This document shows positions 18,053 through 26,439 of a stretch of DNA of 64,000 nucleotides, in pieces; positions within the stretch are counted from its first letter, which is position 1; the number at the start of each line of letters is the position of its first letter. The notes beneath the pieces are model-generated. The model had not been told where the DNA came from. It did not search any database and saw nothing but the letters and a program-made list of their open reading frames with translations. Origin of the DNA: Natronobacterium gregoryi SP2 (GTDB lineage Archaea; Halobacteriota; Halobacteria; Halobacteriales; Natrialbaceae); assembly GCF_000230715.2 (NCBI RefSeq), contig NC_019792.1, positions 3,658,001 to 3,722,000 on the forward strand, given 5' to 3'. The translations under genes and the position numbers were made by a program.

Positions 18053-19252
18053 ATGGGGGAGAAGAGATTCTATCGGCGGACGATCCTGAAGCTGGCGGGT
18101 GCTGGGATCGTCTGGTTTGCCGGTTTCTCGATTTCGACAGCCGGGGACGACATAGTTGACTGGGAGGAACAGGGGGGGCTTGAAGCCGACCGGCCGATCC
18201 AGTCGTCGCCAGCCGTGGTCGACGGCACCGTCTTCGCCGGAAGTTGGAACGGCAATCTCTACGCGATGGACGCCGAAACGGGTACTGAACAGTGGCGGTT
18301 CGGAACCGACGACCGCGTCACCTCGTCGCCGGCGGTGGTCGACGGCACCGTCTTCGTCGGAAGTTGGGACGGCAATCTGTACGCAGTGGATACCGAGACA
18401 GGCACCGAACGGTGGCACTTCGAAACCGATGCCCAGGTCGATTCGTCGCCGACAGTAGCCGACGGCACCGTCTTCGTCGGGAGCAACGACGCCACTCTGT
18501 ACGCCGTAAACGCCGAGACAGGTACCGAACGGTGGGGTTTCGACACCGACGAGGCTGTCCAATCGTCGCCGACAGTGGCCGACGGCACCGTCTTCGTCGG
18601 GAGCAACGACGCCACTCTGTACGCCGTAGACGCCGAAACGGGTACCGAACGGTGGGGTTTCGACACCGACGAGGCTGTCCAATCGTCGCCGACAGTGGCC
18701 GACGGCACCGTCTTCGTCGGGAGCAACGACGCCACTCTGTACGCCGTAGACGCCGAAACGGGTGCCGAACAGTGGCATTTCGAAACTGGTGACCGGGTAC
18801 AGTCGTCGCCGACGGTGGTCGACGGCACCGTCTTCGTCGGGAGCAACGACACCAATCTGTACGCCGTAAACGCCGAAACGGGTACCAAACAGTGGCGTTT
18901 CGAAGCAGACGACTGGATCGACTCGTCGCCGACGGTCGCCGACGACACCGTCTTCTTCGGGACCAGGAGTCTGGAGGGCAACCTCTATGCAGTGAACGCC
19001 GAGAGTGGAGCCGGCCAGTGGCGCTTCCGCCCCGGTAGTGGACTCTTCGATCCCGATGACGCTGTCGCCTCGTCGCCGACTGTCGTCGACAGCTCCGTCT
19101 TCGTCGGCAGTGCTAACGGCAACCTATACGTCGTGGATGCAGACACCGATAGATCACCCGGCTTCGGTGTACTCGGCGCACTCGCTGGGCTCGGTGCGAC
19201 GGGCTATCTCCTGAATCGTCGCTTCGACGACCGAGACGCCGAGGCGGACTAA
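18053..19252 (+). CDS. exported PQQ-like beta-propeller protein with PGF-CTERM anchor
   Basis: A 399-residue extracellular protein. The N-terminus RFYRRTILKLAGAGIVWFAG is a Tat signal (RRTILK). Residues ~40-360 are tandem ~40-residue blades of the PQQ-binding-like propeller (consensus SSPTVADGTVFVGSND then TLYAVDAETGTERW). The C-terminus SPGFGVLGALAGLGATGYLL followed by RRFDD is a PGF-CTERM signal, cleaved and lipid-anchored by archaeosortase. Several blades are nearly identical at DNA level (18460-18580, 18580-18700, 18700-18820), showing recent tandem duplication. The ligand is unknown. It is possibly a scaffold or envelope-assembly protein (BamB-like), which is inference. Confidence 0.85.
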   Translation: MGEKRFYRRTILKLAGAGIVWFAGFSISTAGDDIVDWEEQGGLEADRPIQSSPAVVDGTVFAGSWNGNLYAMDAETGTEQWRFGTDDRVTSSPAVVDGTVFVGSWDGNLYAVDTETGTERWHFETDAQVDSSPTVADGTVFVGSNDATLYAVNAETGTERWGFDTDEAVQSSPTVADGTVFVGSNDATLYAVDAETGTERWGFDTDEAVQSSPTVADGTVFVGSNDATLYAVDAETGAEQWHFETGDRVQSSPTVVDGTVFVGSNDTNLYAVNAETGTKQWRFEADDWIDSSPTVADDTVFFGTRSLEGNLYAVNAESGAGQWRFRPGSGLFDPDDAVASSPTVVDSSVFVGSANGNLYVVDADTDRSPGFGVLGALAGLGATGYLLNRRFDDRDAEAD

Positions 19253-19449
19253 CCTGCTCGAGTCGATGTACTCGACGACATCCAAGTGTCTCTGAGCGCT
19301 TCTCTTCACGGTAGTCTCCCGGAAGCAAACTCGACACGATCGACCTCGAGTATTTACCTACCTTTCGGTATGTTCACGGGAAACGTATTTAATTCTTTGC
19401 GAACTGCGGGATATTTGATTGAAAATTCAGTTACTTTACACACCCTTTC
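19253..19449. other. intergenic, AT-rich promoter region
   Basis: AT-rich strings GTATTTAATTC (~19388) and GTTACTTTACACA (~19430) could be promoters for the structured segment that follows. No gene is seen. Confidence 0.35.
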
Positions 19450-19552
19450 CTATGGGTAGTCGGGTGTCTTGGCTGCTAACGCCCACCATAGATACCCGGC
19501 ACCATCCATCATGATACACTCGGGGCCCACCCCCGAGCCGTGGTGCTTTTCT
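19450..19552 (+). ncRNA. possible structured small RNA
   Basis: The segment folds on paper into consecutive stems: CGGGTGTC (19461-19468) with GATACCCG (19491-19498), enclosing GGC-TGCTAAC-GCC; then GCACCA (19499-19504) with TGGTGC (19541-19546), enclosing CTCGGGG (19519-19525) with CCCCGAG (19531-19537). TTTT at 19547-19550 follows the last stem like a terminator, and an AT-rich TTTACA lies ~25 bp upstream. No convincing ORF covers it. I compared it by memory with 5S, SRP and RNase P RNAs and none fits clearly. The call rests on structure only. Confidence 0.35.
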
Positions 19553-19833
19553 CGAAGAACTCCGGACGACCGCCTCCAGCGACGGCCGACTCGACGGCCC
19601 CCGGCTGGCGACGCATCGGCCGAAACCGGGACGTCGGAAACGAAATCTCGCCACGAGAGGCCCGATCAACGGGAGTTGACAAACGACCAAGAATCGTTGC
19701 GGTACAGAACGTCGATCCGCACCAGCGACTCCGTTCTGGTCGCGACGAGAAAAGAGAGTTGAGCTACGATCTCAGCAAAACCGCTATCTGGCTCCGTTCT
19801 ACCGATTGATGGCTGCTTATTCGCGACAGAAGA
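19553..19833. other. intergenic, no supported gene
   Basis: GC-rich sequence with open but featureless frames. I see no gene or repeat. Confidence 0.3.
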
Positions 19834-19898
19834 TGGGGTCGGAGGGATTTGAACTCCTTCATTCGCCTGACGGCTCATGAAACAAATCCCCCCGACCC
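19834..19898. other. tRNA 3'-end-like attachment site with inverted copy
   Basis: On the minus strand GAGTTCAAATCCCTCCGACCCCA (19834-19856) has the T-loop/acceptor sequence of a tRNA 3' end. No matching anticodon or D arm follows. Instead a 16-bp inverted copy lies at 19883-19898 (CAAATCCCCCCGACCC, one mismatch). It sits ~140 bp before an integrase gene, as expected for an att site of a tRNA-targeting integrative element. Confidence 0.55.
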
Positions 19899-20035
19899 AC
19901 GCCTCGCAAACCACGCTCGGCGTTCCCACTTTTGCCTTCGTAGGGATTCGTAATCTCAGATAGGTGGCTCACGGTGCGACCGCGACACACCAGCGCTGGT
20001 CACACACGGAAGACGGCGATTCCGCACACAGATCC

Positions 20036-20791
20036 ATGACGGAACGCCACGTACACCCACGGAAAGCACGTAGAGACTTCCTGAAAGCCAAGCGAGCTAC
20101 CCTCAAGCAATCAAGCGCTCGAGCCTACGAGTACCCCATCAAACACTTCGTACAGTTCCTCGAGACGGAAGCCGTCGAATCCATGCAAGAAGTAGACGGC
20201 TACCTCATCGAACAGTGGAAACTCGACCGCCAGAAAGACGATCTCGCACCCGCCACCTTCCGCAACAACGTCAAGAAAATCAAGACGTTCATCAACTGGT
20301 GCGAAGCCTCGAGCCTCGTAACGCTCGGACTCGCTGACTCGATCGACGTGCCAACGATCTCCGAAGACGACGAAGCCAGTCACGAACACATCACCTTCCA
20401 ACGAGCGCAAAAGGTACTCAACTACCTCGATACGTACCGCTATGCCTCGAGAGAACACGCATTGTTCTACACGCTGTGGGAAACCGGCTGCCGGATCTCG
20501 GGCGCTGTCGCTCTCGATGTAGGTGACTTAGATCAGACAAAGCGCAAGCTCGAGTTCGTTGATCGGAAAGAAGAGGGAACGGCACTCAAGAATGGGCGGA
20601 AGGGCGTGCGGAACGTGACGCTCTCCGAAGACCTGATCCACGTCCTCACCGACTACATCGAAGTCAACCGTCACGATGTACGAGACGACTTCAACCGGCG
20701 TCCGCTTTTCACAACACCACACAAGCGCCTCGAGCGCCAGAGGGCGTACAAAAATATCGTCGGTTACACGCGCCCCTGCCATCCGTTCTAG
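20036..20791 (+). pseudogene. tyrosine recombinase/integrase, C-terminally truncated
   Basis: 251 residues. The N-terminal SAM-like/core-binding domain is intact (SARAYEYPIKHFVQFLETEA; ATFRNNVKKIKTFINWCE). The catalytic domain starts with the first active-site Arg (ETGCRISGAVALDVGDL). The protein stops after KNIVGYTRPC, where haloarchaeal integrases normally continue into a Cys-rich stretch and the HxxR...Y catalytic box. The break coincides with the end of the IS4-like element at 20780. The missing C-terminal part is not found beyond the element, so a deletion accompanied the insertion. It is probably a remnant of an integrated plasmid or virus. Confidence 0.75.
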
Positions 20792-22421
20792 TTTAGCAGA
20801 TCGGGGTATCCAGAAACGCCAAGCTAGAATCGTCAGTAACTAGGAATGTGAGAATCCGGTGGAGAGTGTGTACAACCCACCGGACTCAGTAGTTGTGAAT
20901 CGAATTCAAAGAGCGTTTCCATCTGATGAGTTGCGCGAGCGTGCTCGCGCAACGAATCTCATCCAGCGAGAGCGGAAACTCGACGTCGTCGGCCTGTTTT
21001 ACACGCTTTCACTCGGCTTCGCTGCCGGATCTGATCGATCCATTCAGGCGTTTCTCGAACGCTACGTCGAGATGGCTGACTGTGACGAACTCTCGTATGC
21101 AACGTTTCACGGCTGGTTCAAACCGGGATTCGTTGCACTCCTTCGAGAGATTCTCGATGACGCCATCGAGAATCTCGATACGGGCCAAACCGAGCTTACC
21201 GGACGTCTCAAACGATTTCGAGACGTCCTCATCGTCGATGCTACGGTCATCTCGCTCTACCAAGACGCCAGAGACGTCTATGCACTCGATGACGACCGAG
21301 CCGGGGCGAAACTTCACCTCACCGAATCGCTCTCGACGGGGCTTCCGACACGATTCCAGACAACCGACGCAACCACCCACGAACGGAGCCAGCTACCCAC
21401 CGGTGAGTGGGTAGCTGGCGCCCTCATCCTGTTCGATCTCGGCTACTACGATTTTTGGCTGTTCGACCGCATTGACGCCAATGACGGCTGGTTCGTCTCC
21501 CGTGTCAAAGATAACGCTGACTTCGAAATCGTCGAAGAACTCCGGACGTGGCGCGGGAACAGCATTCCGCTGGGGGGGCAGTCGCTGCAGGCCGTCTTGG
21601 ACGACCTGCAGCGACAGGAAATCGACGTACAGATCACGCTCTCGTTCGACCGCAAACGAGGGTCGGGCGCCAGCGCGACCCGAACCTTCCGATTAGTCGG
21701 CGTTCGCAACGACGACAGCGGCGAGTATCATCTGTACCTGACGAATCTGGACAGAGACGACTACCGCGCGCCCGATATCGCACAGCTCTATCGGGCGCGC
21801 TGGGAGATCGAACTGCTGTTCAAAGAACTGAAATCGCGGTTTGGCCTTGACGAGATCAACACGACCGACGCCTACATCATCGAGGCGCTGATCATCATGG
21901 CAGCACTCTCGTTGCTGATGAGCCGAGTTATTGTCGACGAACTCCAGAAACTGGACGCAAAACAGCGAGACTGCGCCGACGACGCCGAGGCGTCGTCGAC
22001 GCGCCTCCCTCGACGACGCTGTTCACACGCCGTCGAACGGCACGCGCACCTGATCCAGTTGTACCTGATGCTTGATCTGGGGTACGAACTACCAGACCTT
22101 GATTCGGTGTTGCTGTGGTCGTCACGAGATCCAAATCCACATCGTCCGAGGTTACGTGAACAGGTAGAGTCAGGCGAGTTCTGGTAGAAAACTCGCCTGA
22201 CGAGACGGTCTGGATCGCCCGGCCTGATCAGCGACGGCTTTGGAACGGCGGCGCACTCACGACCGCGAGTGCGCCGCCTTCGACGGGAGAGATGGTCGAA
22301 CAGTAGCTGGTCTGCCGGAACAGCAGTGATCTCGGTGTGATTGTGGTCAGACTCGACGTAATTTCGGCGTGATCTTCGTCTCAGTCGGTCACTAAGCTAG
22401 AACGGATGGCTAGAACGGATG
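20780..22421 (+). mobile_element. IS4-family (ISH8-like) insertion sequence
   Basis: The left end is CATCCGTTCTAGTTTAGCAG (20780). The right end complement is CATCCGTTCTAGCTTAGTGA (ending 22408), with the 12-bp box CTAGAACGGATG repeated again at 22410-22421. It carries one full transposase gene and a perfect hairpin (GGCGGCGCACTC / GAGTGCGCCGCC, 22247-22279) downstream of it. The element separates a truncated integrase on the left from half of a palindromic repeat on the right. No direct repeat of the flanks is visible. Confidence 0.65.
20859..22187 (+). CDS. IS4-family transposase (ISH8-like)
   Basis: A 442-residue DDE transposase starting at GTG. The catalytic triad regions are DVLIVDATVISLYQ (first Asp, ~125), ILFDLGYYDFWLFDRI (second Asp, ~195) and the YREK-type helix YRARWEIELLFKELKSRFGL (Glu, ~324-343). 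The length and N-terminus (ERARATNLIQRERKLDVVGL) fit the ISH8 group. The frame is intact, so the element may still be mobile. Confidence 0.9.
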   Translation: MESVYNPPDSVVVNRIQRAFPSDELRERARATNLIQRERKLDVVGLFYTLSLGFAAGSDRSIQAFLERYVEMADCDELSYATFHGWFKPGFVALLREILDDAIENLDTGQTELTGRLKRFRDVLIVDATVISLYQDARDVYALDDDRAGAKLHLTESLSTGLPTRFQTTDATTHERSQLPTGEWVAGALILFDLGYYDFWLFDRIDANDGWFVSRVKDNADFEIVEELRTWRGNSIPLGGQSLQAVLDDLQRQEIDVQITLSFDRKRGSGASATRTFRLVGVRNDDSGEYHLYLTNLDRDDYRAPDIAQLYRARWEIELLFKELKSRFGLDEINTTDAYIIEALIIMAALSLLMSRVIVDELQKLDAKQRDCADDAEASSTRLPRRRCSHAVERHAHLIQLYLMLDLGYELPDLDSVLLWSSRDPNPHRPRLREQVESGEFW

Positions 22422-22468
22422 CCCCGGACGCGTGTGTGCCGGCAAATCGGTACAATAATCCGTATCAG
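22422..22468. repeat. right half of a family-1 palindromic repeat, copy G
   Basis: GTGTGCCGGCAAATCGGTACAATAATCCGTATCAG matches the right halves of copies A and F (in short form: GCGCCGGTAAATCGTTACAG then TAATCCGTATGAG). The left half is missing exactly where the IS4-like element ends, so the repeat was cut by the insertion or the linked deletion. Confidence 0.6.
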
Positions 22469-22527
22469 ACGTTCGAACCAGCGATACAAGACTGGTTTTT
22501 TATAAGCACCACGACCACGTACCAGGC

Positions 22528-23436
22528 ATGCAGACCCACATCGTCCCGGTCGGCTTCGACTACGACCGGTTGATCGCGCCGCTGGTCCGCGATCAGATCG
22601 ACGTCGACAGCGTCATCCTGCTCGAAGGAGCCGTCGGCAGCGAGGCCAACGTCGAGTACTCTCGACACCTCTCGGAGAAACTCGAGACGGACTTCCAGAA
22701 CCTGCTCGGGGCCGAGACGGAACGGTTCGTCCTGGAAGATGTCTACGACTACGACGAGGCGTTCGAGCAGGCCTACAGCCTCATCACCGCCGAACTCGAG
22801 GACGGCAACGAGGTCTGGGTTAACGTCGCCGCGATGCCCCGCACGGTCAGTTTCGCCTTCGCAACGGCGGCAAACTCTCTGATGGTCGAACGCGAGGAAG
22901 ACCGCAACGCGATCCATACCTACTACACGGCACCCGAAAAGTACCTCGAGACGGAACTCGCCGAAGAGTTGCGAAAAGGAATCGGCCTGCTCTCCGACCT
23001 CCAGGAAGGCGAGATCGACGACGACAGGGTCGGTCGTCGCCTCGAGAGTGCCCGGGACCTGCTGGCGGAGTTCGACGAGCGTGGATCGACGATCGGTGCC
23101 AAAGAAATCGGCGGCAGCCACATCGTCGAACTTCCCGTCACTTCGTTCTCGAACGTCAAACCGTTCGAGGAACTCATCCTGTTCAAACTCGGCGAGGACG
23201 GCGAGTTCGACTCCGTCTCCGAACTGGCGGCGTCGCTGGCTCGCGAACTCAACGAAGAGTACACCGACAGCTTCCGCTCGAAGGTGATCTACAACGTCGA
23301 CCGACTCGGACCCGGCGGCAAGGGATACATCGAGCGCGAAGAACACGGCAAGTCCTACCGGACTCGACTTTCCCGGATCGGTGAGTTGTGGGTTCGAGCC
23401 CACTCGGACCAGGCCGAAGACGTTCTCGAGGAGTAG
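22528..23436 (+). CDS. HFX_2341-type regulator (CARF-like domain plus winged helix)
   Basis: 302 residues. The N-terminal ~155 residues form a Rossmann-like domain (MQTHIVPVGFDYDRLIAPLV; EVWVNVAAMPRTVSFAFATA) like the CARF domains of Csa3-type regulators (DUF6293/HFX_2341 group). The C-terminal ~110 residues are a winged helix (FEELILFKLGEDGEFDSVSE; KVIYNVDRLGPGGKGYIE) suited to DNA binding. By family, such proteins could sense a small (possibly cyclic oligo-) nucleotide and regulate transcription; that role is inference here because no CRISPR array or cas gene is in the window. It is monocistronic. Confidence 0.75.
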   Translation: MQTHIVPVGFDYDRLIAPLVRDQIDVDSVILLEGAVGSEANVEYSRHLSEKLETDFQNLLGAETERFVLEDVYDYDEAFEQAYSLITAELEDGNEVWVNVAAMPRTVSFAFATAANSLMVEREEDRNAIHTYYTAPEKYLETELAEELRKGIGLLSDLQEGEIDDDRVGRRLESARDLLAEFDERGSTIGAKEIGGSHIVELPVTSFSNVKPFEELILFKLGEDGEFDSVSELAASLARELNEEYTDSFRSKVIYNVDRLGPGGKGYIEREEHGKSYRTRLSRIGELWVRAHSDQAEDVLEE

Positions 23437-23462
23437 TGACGCACGCGCAGTCCGCTGCCGTG

Positions 23463-23694
23463 ACCGCGAGGAGTCCCCGACAGCCCACGACCGGAGCCCC
23501 ACCCGCGAGACGTAGACCCGAACGTCGACGACCGACTCCCAAACCCCGAGACGTGGACCCGAGCGGCCGTCTTCGACGCGGCCGTCGTAACTGGCGAACT
23601 CGAAACCGACGACCTCGGCTCCTGGGCCGTCACCTGCATCGAACAGGACGAGAGCACGACCGCAGTATCCGAAACCGTCGTAGCGTTCGAGTAA
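23463..23694 (+). pseudogene. possible gene remnant without start codon
   Basis: A frame with protein-like composition (ETWTRAAVFDAAVVTGELET then DDLGSWAVTCIEQDES) ends in a TAA at 23692-23694. It has no ATG or GTG and is closed upstream by a TGA near 23460. The acidic bias fits a haloarchaeal protein's C-terminus. It may be the tail of a gene truncated by deletion. The family is not recognised. Confidence 0.35.
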
Positions 23695-23704
23695 CGAGTA
23701 ACGG

Positions 23705-24100
23705 TCAGTCCAATTCGCCGCGAACGACCGCCCGGACCACGTCAGTCGCCCGCTTTACCGCCGCACCGCTCTCGACGAACAGCAGCGTCCGTGGCGGCTG
23801 GCTCGCTTTTAGGCGGGTTCGCAACTCGAGTCTCTCGGCCTCTTCGACTGCACGTTCCTGGCTGGTCTCGAGCTCGACTCGAGCACGATCCTCGTGTGCG
23901 AACACACGAGCGATGCGCGTGACATCGCCGTCCGACGCCAGTTCCACGTCGTAAACTCGGTCGCCGTCTACGGTCGGCTCGACGTCGGTGTCGGCGTTCG
24001 TTACGGCGACCGACTCGAGCGTGCCGTCGTCGCGGCCGTCAAGTTCCGAGGAGAGCAACTGGGCGATTCGTTTCCCGTCCGTGATCCGTTCGTCGACCAT
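23705..24100 (-). CDS. conserved haloarchaeal protein of unknown function
   Basis: 131 residues, acidic and soluble. A helical start (MVDERITDGKRIAQLLSSEL) is followed by beta-rich sequence (VYDVELASDGDVTRIARVFA, then HEDRARVELETSQER) and a C-terminal helix (AAVKRATDVVRAVVRGELD). The pattern alpha-beta-beta-beta-alpha could be a small ligand or RNA-binding fold; I recognise no named domain with certainty (DUF7523 is a guess). The acidity and codon use support a real gene. Confidence 0.6.
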   Translation of the reverse strand: MVDERITDGKRIAQLLSSELDGRDDGTLESVAVTNADTDVEPTVDGDRVYDVELASDGDVTRIARVFAHEDRARVELETSQERAVEEAERLELRTRLKASQPPRTLLFVESGAAVKRATDVVRAVVRGELD

Positions 24101-24168
24101 GTTCTCTCTCGACAGTCACGACAGTAACTCTCTTCGGGTCGTCGTGCAGGCTTTGGACTGGTTTCTGT

Positions 24169-24317
24169 CAGACGGTTTGCTGTCAGTCAGTGCCGGCGCG
24201 ACCGCGAACTCCTGGGGTCGCGCCGGGACATCGGGACAGCAGTCCGTATTAGTCGTTGCCGGTGCATCCGTGACCCGAAGCGGTTGCACTGGAGGGTCGG
24301 TACAGCACCCGTATCAG
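24169..24317. repeat. palindromic intergenic repeats, family 1, copies H and I in tandem
   Basis: Copy H (24169-24252) runs from CAGACGGTTTGCTGTCAGT to ACAGCAGTCCGTATTAG with the inner pair CCGGCGCGACCGC and GGTCGCGCCGG. It is directly followed by a shorter relative (24253-24317) with CCGGTGCATCCG and CGGTTGCACTGG and the same right terminal box (ACAGCACCCGTATCAG). This ends one base before the DUF2240 stop codon. Confidence 0.75.
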
Positions 24318-24767
24318 TCACTCCGTTTCGAGTGCGTCGTTTGCGATCGGTGCGAGGTCCGAGACGTCGATCCCTTCGCGGCGCGCGTAGACGACCGCGG
24401 CCGCCTCGATCGTCAGTCCAAGCTCTTCTTGGAGACCATTGATCGCGCCGACTGCCTCGTGTTTCTCCATTCCTTCGGCGACCAGCGCGTCCAGCACGCG
24501 TTCGAATGCGGAGCGTTCGCGGAGAATCTCCTCGTCGGGGACGAACTCCTCCGGGACCGTCATCTCGGAGTGGTCGAAGGTCGCGACGAGGTCGTCGCCC
24601 TCCCGCTCGAGCAGTCCCTCCTGGGTGGCGACGTCGATCAGGCGTTTGGCCTGGTCTGGCGAGAACCAGTCACGATCCAGCGAGAGCGCAACGACGAACT
24701 CACCTTCCTCGAGGCAGTCTGTCCCGTGCTGGCTGAAGGGTGCGGCGACGGCGACGCGAAGACTCAT
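24318..24767 (-). CDS. DUF2240 family protein
   Basis: 149 residues that I recognise as DUF2240, an archaeal family of unknown function. The middle region looks like a winged helix (LDRDWFSPDQAKRLIDVATQ, EGLLEREGDDLVATFD). The C-terminal helices (FERVLDALVAEGMEKHEAVG; AINGLQEELGLTIEAAAVVY) resemble an RNA- or protein-binding helical domain. It lies 46 bp downstream of the RNase HI gene on the same strand, so the two are probably co-transcribed. Confidence 0.75.
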   Translation of the reverse strand: MSLRVAVAAPFSQHGTDCLEEGEFVVALSLDRDWFSPDQAKRLIDVATQEGLLEREGDDLVATFDHSEMTVPEEFVPDEEILRERSAFERVLDALVAEGMEKHEAVGAINGLQEELGLTIEAAAVVYARREGIDVSDLAPIANDALETE

Positions 24768-24813
24768 CGAAAACGACTCGCTGGAGCGAGAAAATAACGG
24801 TGGCGATTACGCG

Positions 24814-25464
24814 CTAATCCGAGACACGACCGCCGCTTTCGCTGTTGCGGTCGGCTCGAGACGGCGGCGGGAACTCGGTCGCCGCCGTCGGCTCGGGTTC
24901 GGGCGGATCGGGGAGTACACAGCGGACAGGCTCGCCTTCGAGGTGGTCGTATCGACCCGGTTCGTTTGCGAGTGGATGCGCTGGATTCTGGTCGCTGTCG
25001 ATGCGTGCCGCCCGGATTTCTTCGAATCCACTGAGGCGGGCGCGAATCCCTCGCCAGTGGTTGCGAGTGGCCGCCGGAACCGAGAGCGGCTGGGGTGGCT
25101 TCCAGTCGGGGTGGGCGGTGGCGAGGACGGCGTTGTTGACGTTGCTCGCGAGTGCGTCATGGTCGACGAGCAGGCCGACGCGGGCGTCTCGAGGCGCACG
25201 CGCCGCGAGGACGTCGAGGCCGAGGTGAAGTGCTCGGTACTCGGCGACGTTGTTGTCCGGCGGCGTATCCGCGGTCGCGATGCGTGCGACGCGGGTGCCG
25301 TCACGCGTTTCGATAACGGCCCCCAGACCGCCACCCGACTCCCGGAATGACCCGTCGGTGGCGACGTAGAAGTCGCGGTGGTGAGTCCGGGGAGGATGGG
25401 CGATATGCGGCGTGGGCGACTCGTCGAACAGGTCCCGCAATGCGGACCGGCCGTGAGCGGCCAT
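24814..25464 (-). CDS. rnhA: ribonuclease HI-type protein
   Basis: A 216-residue RNase H-fold enzyme that removes RNA from RNA-DNA hybrids. The catalytic acids are visible: Asp in YVATDGSFRES (~38), Glu in NNVAEYRALHLGL (~76), Asp in GLLVDHDALASNV (~101), and a C-terminal NPAHPLAN motif that replaces the usual NxxADxLA, putting His at the place of the final Asp as seen in archaeal/halophilic type 1 enzymes. It has an acidic Pro-rich tail of ~35 residues. An N-terminal ~28-residue extension precedes the first strand. Confidence 0.75.
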   Translation of the reverse strand: MAAHGRSALRDLFDESPTPHIAHPPRTHHRDFYVATDGSFRESGGGLGAVIETRDGTRVARIATADTPPDNNVAEYRALHLGLDVLAARAPRDARVGLLVDHDALASNVNNAVLATAHPDWKPPQPLSVPAATRNHWRGIRARLSGFEEIRAARIDSDQNPAHPLANEPGRYDHLEGEPVRCVLPDPPEPEPTAATEFPPPSRADRNSESGGRVSD

Positions 25465-25524
25465 GGTTCCACTACGCTGCCAAGACGATTTAAACCTTCG
25501 GCGGAATTGCGCGGTCGTGTTCAG
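25465..25524. promoter_or_regulatory. promoter region of the RNase HI-DUF2240 operon
   Basis: A minus-strand AT-rich GTTTAAATCG (near 25484-25493) lies ~25 bp before the RNase HI ATG at 25464, the right spacing for a TATA box of a leaderless transcript. Confidence 0.5.
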
Positions 25525-25743
25525 TTTGTAGCATCGGTCTTGCGTAGGAGATTGTTGATGGCGAGAGCTGCGACTGAGAGTCGAAGAGAGAAGGGGCGCG
25601 TCAGCGGTGCCCGATATGTTTCCTGTGAGCCGATTCGTGTCGGAATCGGCTCAGCGGACCTGCTGCAACAGGTTCGCTGGCGTGATGGTGTTGAGTGTCC
25701 TCGCTGCCGTTCTGGTCTGACGGTCAGAAACGGCAGCTATCCC
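25525..25743 (+). mobile_element. 5' fragment of an IS1595-family element
   Basis: It begins GGTCTTGCGTAGGAGATTGT, matching the terminal repeat of the intact IS1595 copy. It then carries ~60 codons of the transposase N-terminus including the zinc ribbon (LLQQVRWRDGVECPRCRSGL), and breaks off inside the codons for NGSYPI. There the sequence switches to an IS4-like fragment in the opposite orientation. Confidence 0.65.
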
Positions 25744-26240
25744 ATCGTTCGCCTGTTCGGTGGCCAGATCGAGCGACTCACGACTAGCCAGCAACGACAG
25801 CAACGCCGCGTACAACAGAATTTCGACGACATGCTCCTTCGTCGTATCGAGCTCATCCAGTTCGTACCGCGTCTTCAATTCCCGGAAAAGTAACTCCACC
25901 AATTGCGCGGATGAGAAGCAGTACTTTCGGTGTGGGCGGTACAAAGGGCCAACGGCCGTTTCGGACTCTGTAACCGCAAGTCGAGGGGATGTGCGATTCT
26001 GGCAGGGAGTCGGCGGTAGTTACGGTCAGCCGTGAACAACGGCAGCGTTCGGAGAACATCGGCGGGACCCACATCCAGAACGCGACGCTGGGAACGATAC
26101 CCACCGTTTCCTTACGGCACGTCACCTGACAGATGGCTGCGGTGGCATACGCCATCATGAACGACCGATTTCCAGTCGGGAGTCGGGTCGGTTCGAATCG
26201 ATACAGATCGACGCGGTCGTCGGCCCGAACCGATTCCACG
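25744..26240 (-). pseudogene. decayed IS4-family transposase fragment
   Basis: The minus strand near 25750-25944 encodes QLVELLFRELKTRYELDELD and ILLYAALLSLLASRESLDL, which match the catalytic Glu helix and following segment of the IS4-like transposase at 20859-22187. Upstream (25950-26240) the similarity fades and stops appear, so only a C-terminal piece survives. It abuts the IS1595 fragment head to tail. Confidence 0.55.
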
Positions 26241-26430
26241 CGACAATATCGGACTACTCTAGACCGACACCGTTCGCCCCAGTCACTTCTCGGTCACCTC
26301 GTGGCCTCGTGACGTATCAACTCTGTGGTCTGTAGCTGGGGCGTACTCAACAGGAGGCTGCCCGTACGGTAATCCCACTATGTCGTAGTCCAAAAGTACA
26401 CTATTCGTATCTTTCGTTCCTAACTATCAA
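26241..26430. other. intergenic, no gene seen
   Basis: No gene is supported between the decayed transposon fragments and the intact IS. The segment just before 26431 becomes AT-rich (TAACTATCAA). Confidence 0.3.
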
Positions 26431-26439
26431 TAACGTATA

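Noticed and set aside
18023-18981. Long minus-strand frames opposite the PQQ-propeller gene
   Set aside because: They are antisense shadows produced by the 120-bp DNA repeats of the propeller blades.
25853-26239. Open minus-strand frame MESVRADDRVDLYRF
   Set aside because: It overlaps the decayed IS4 fragment in a different frame and has no coherent domain.
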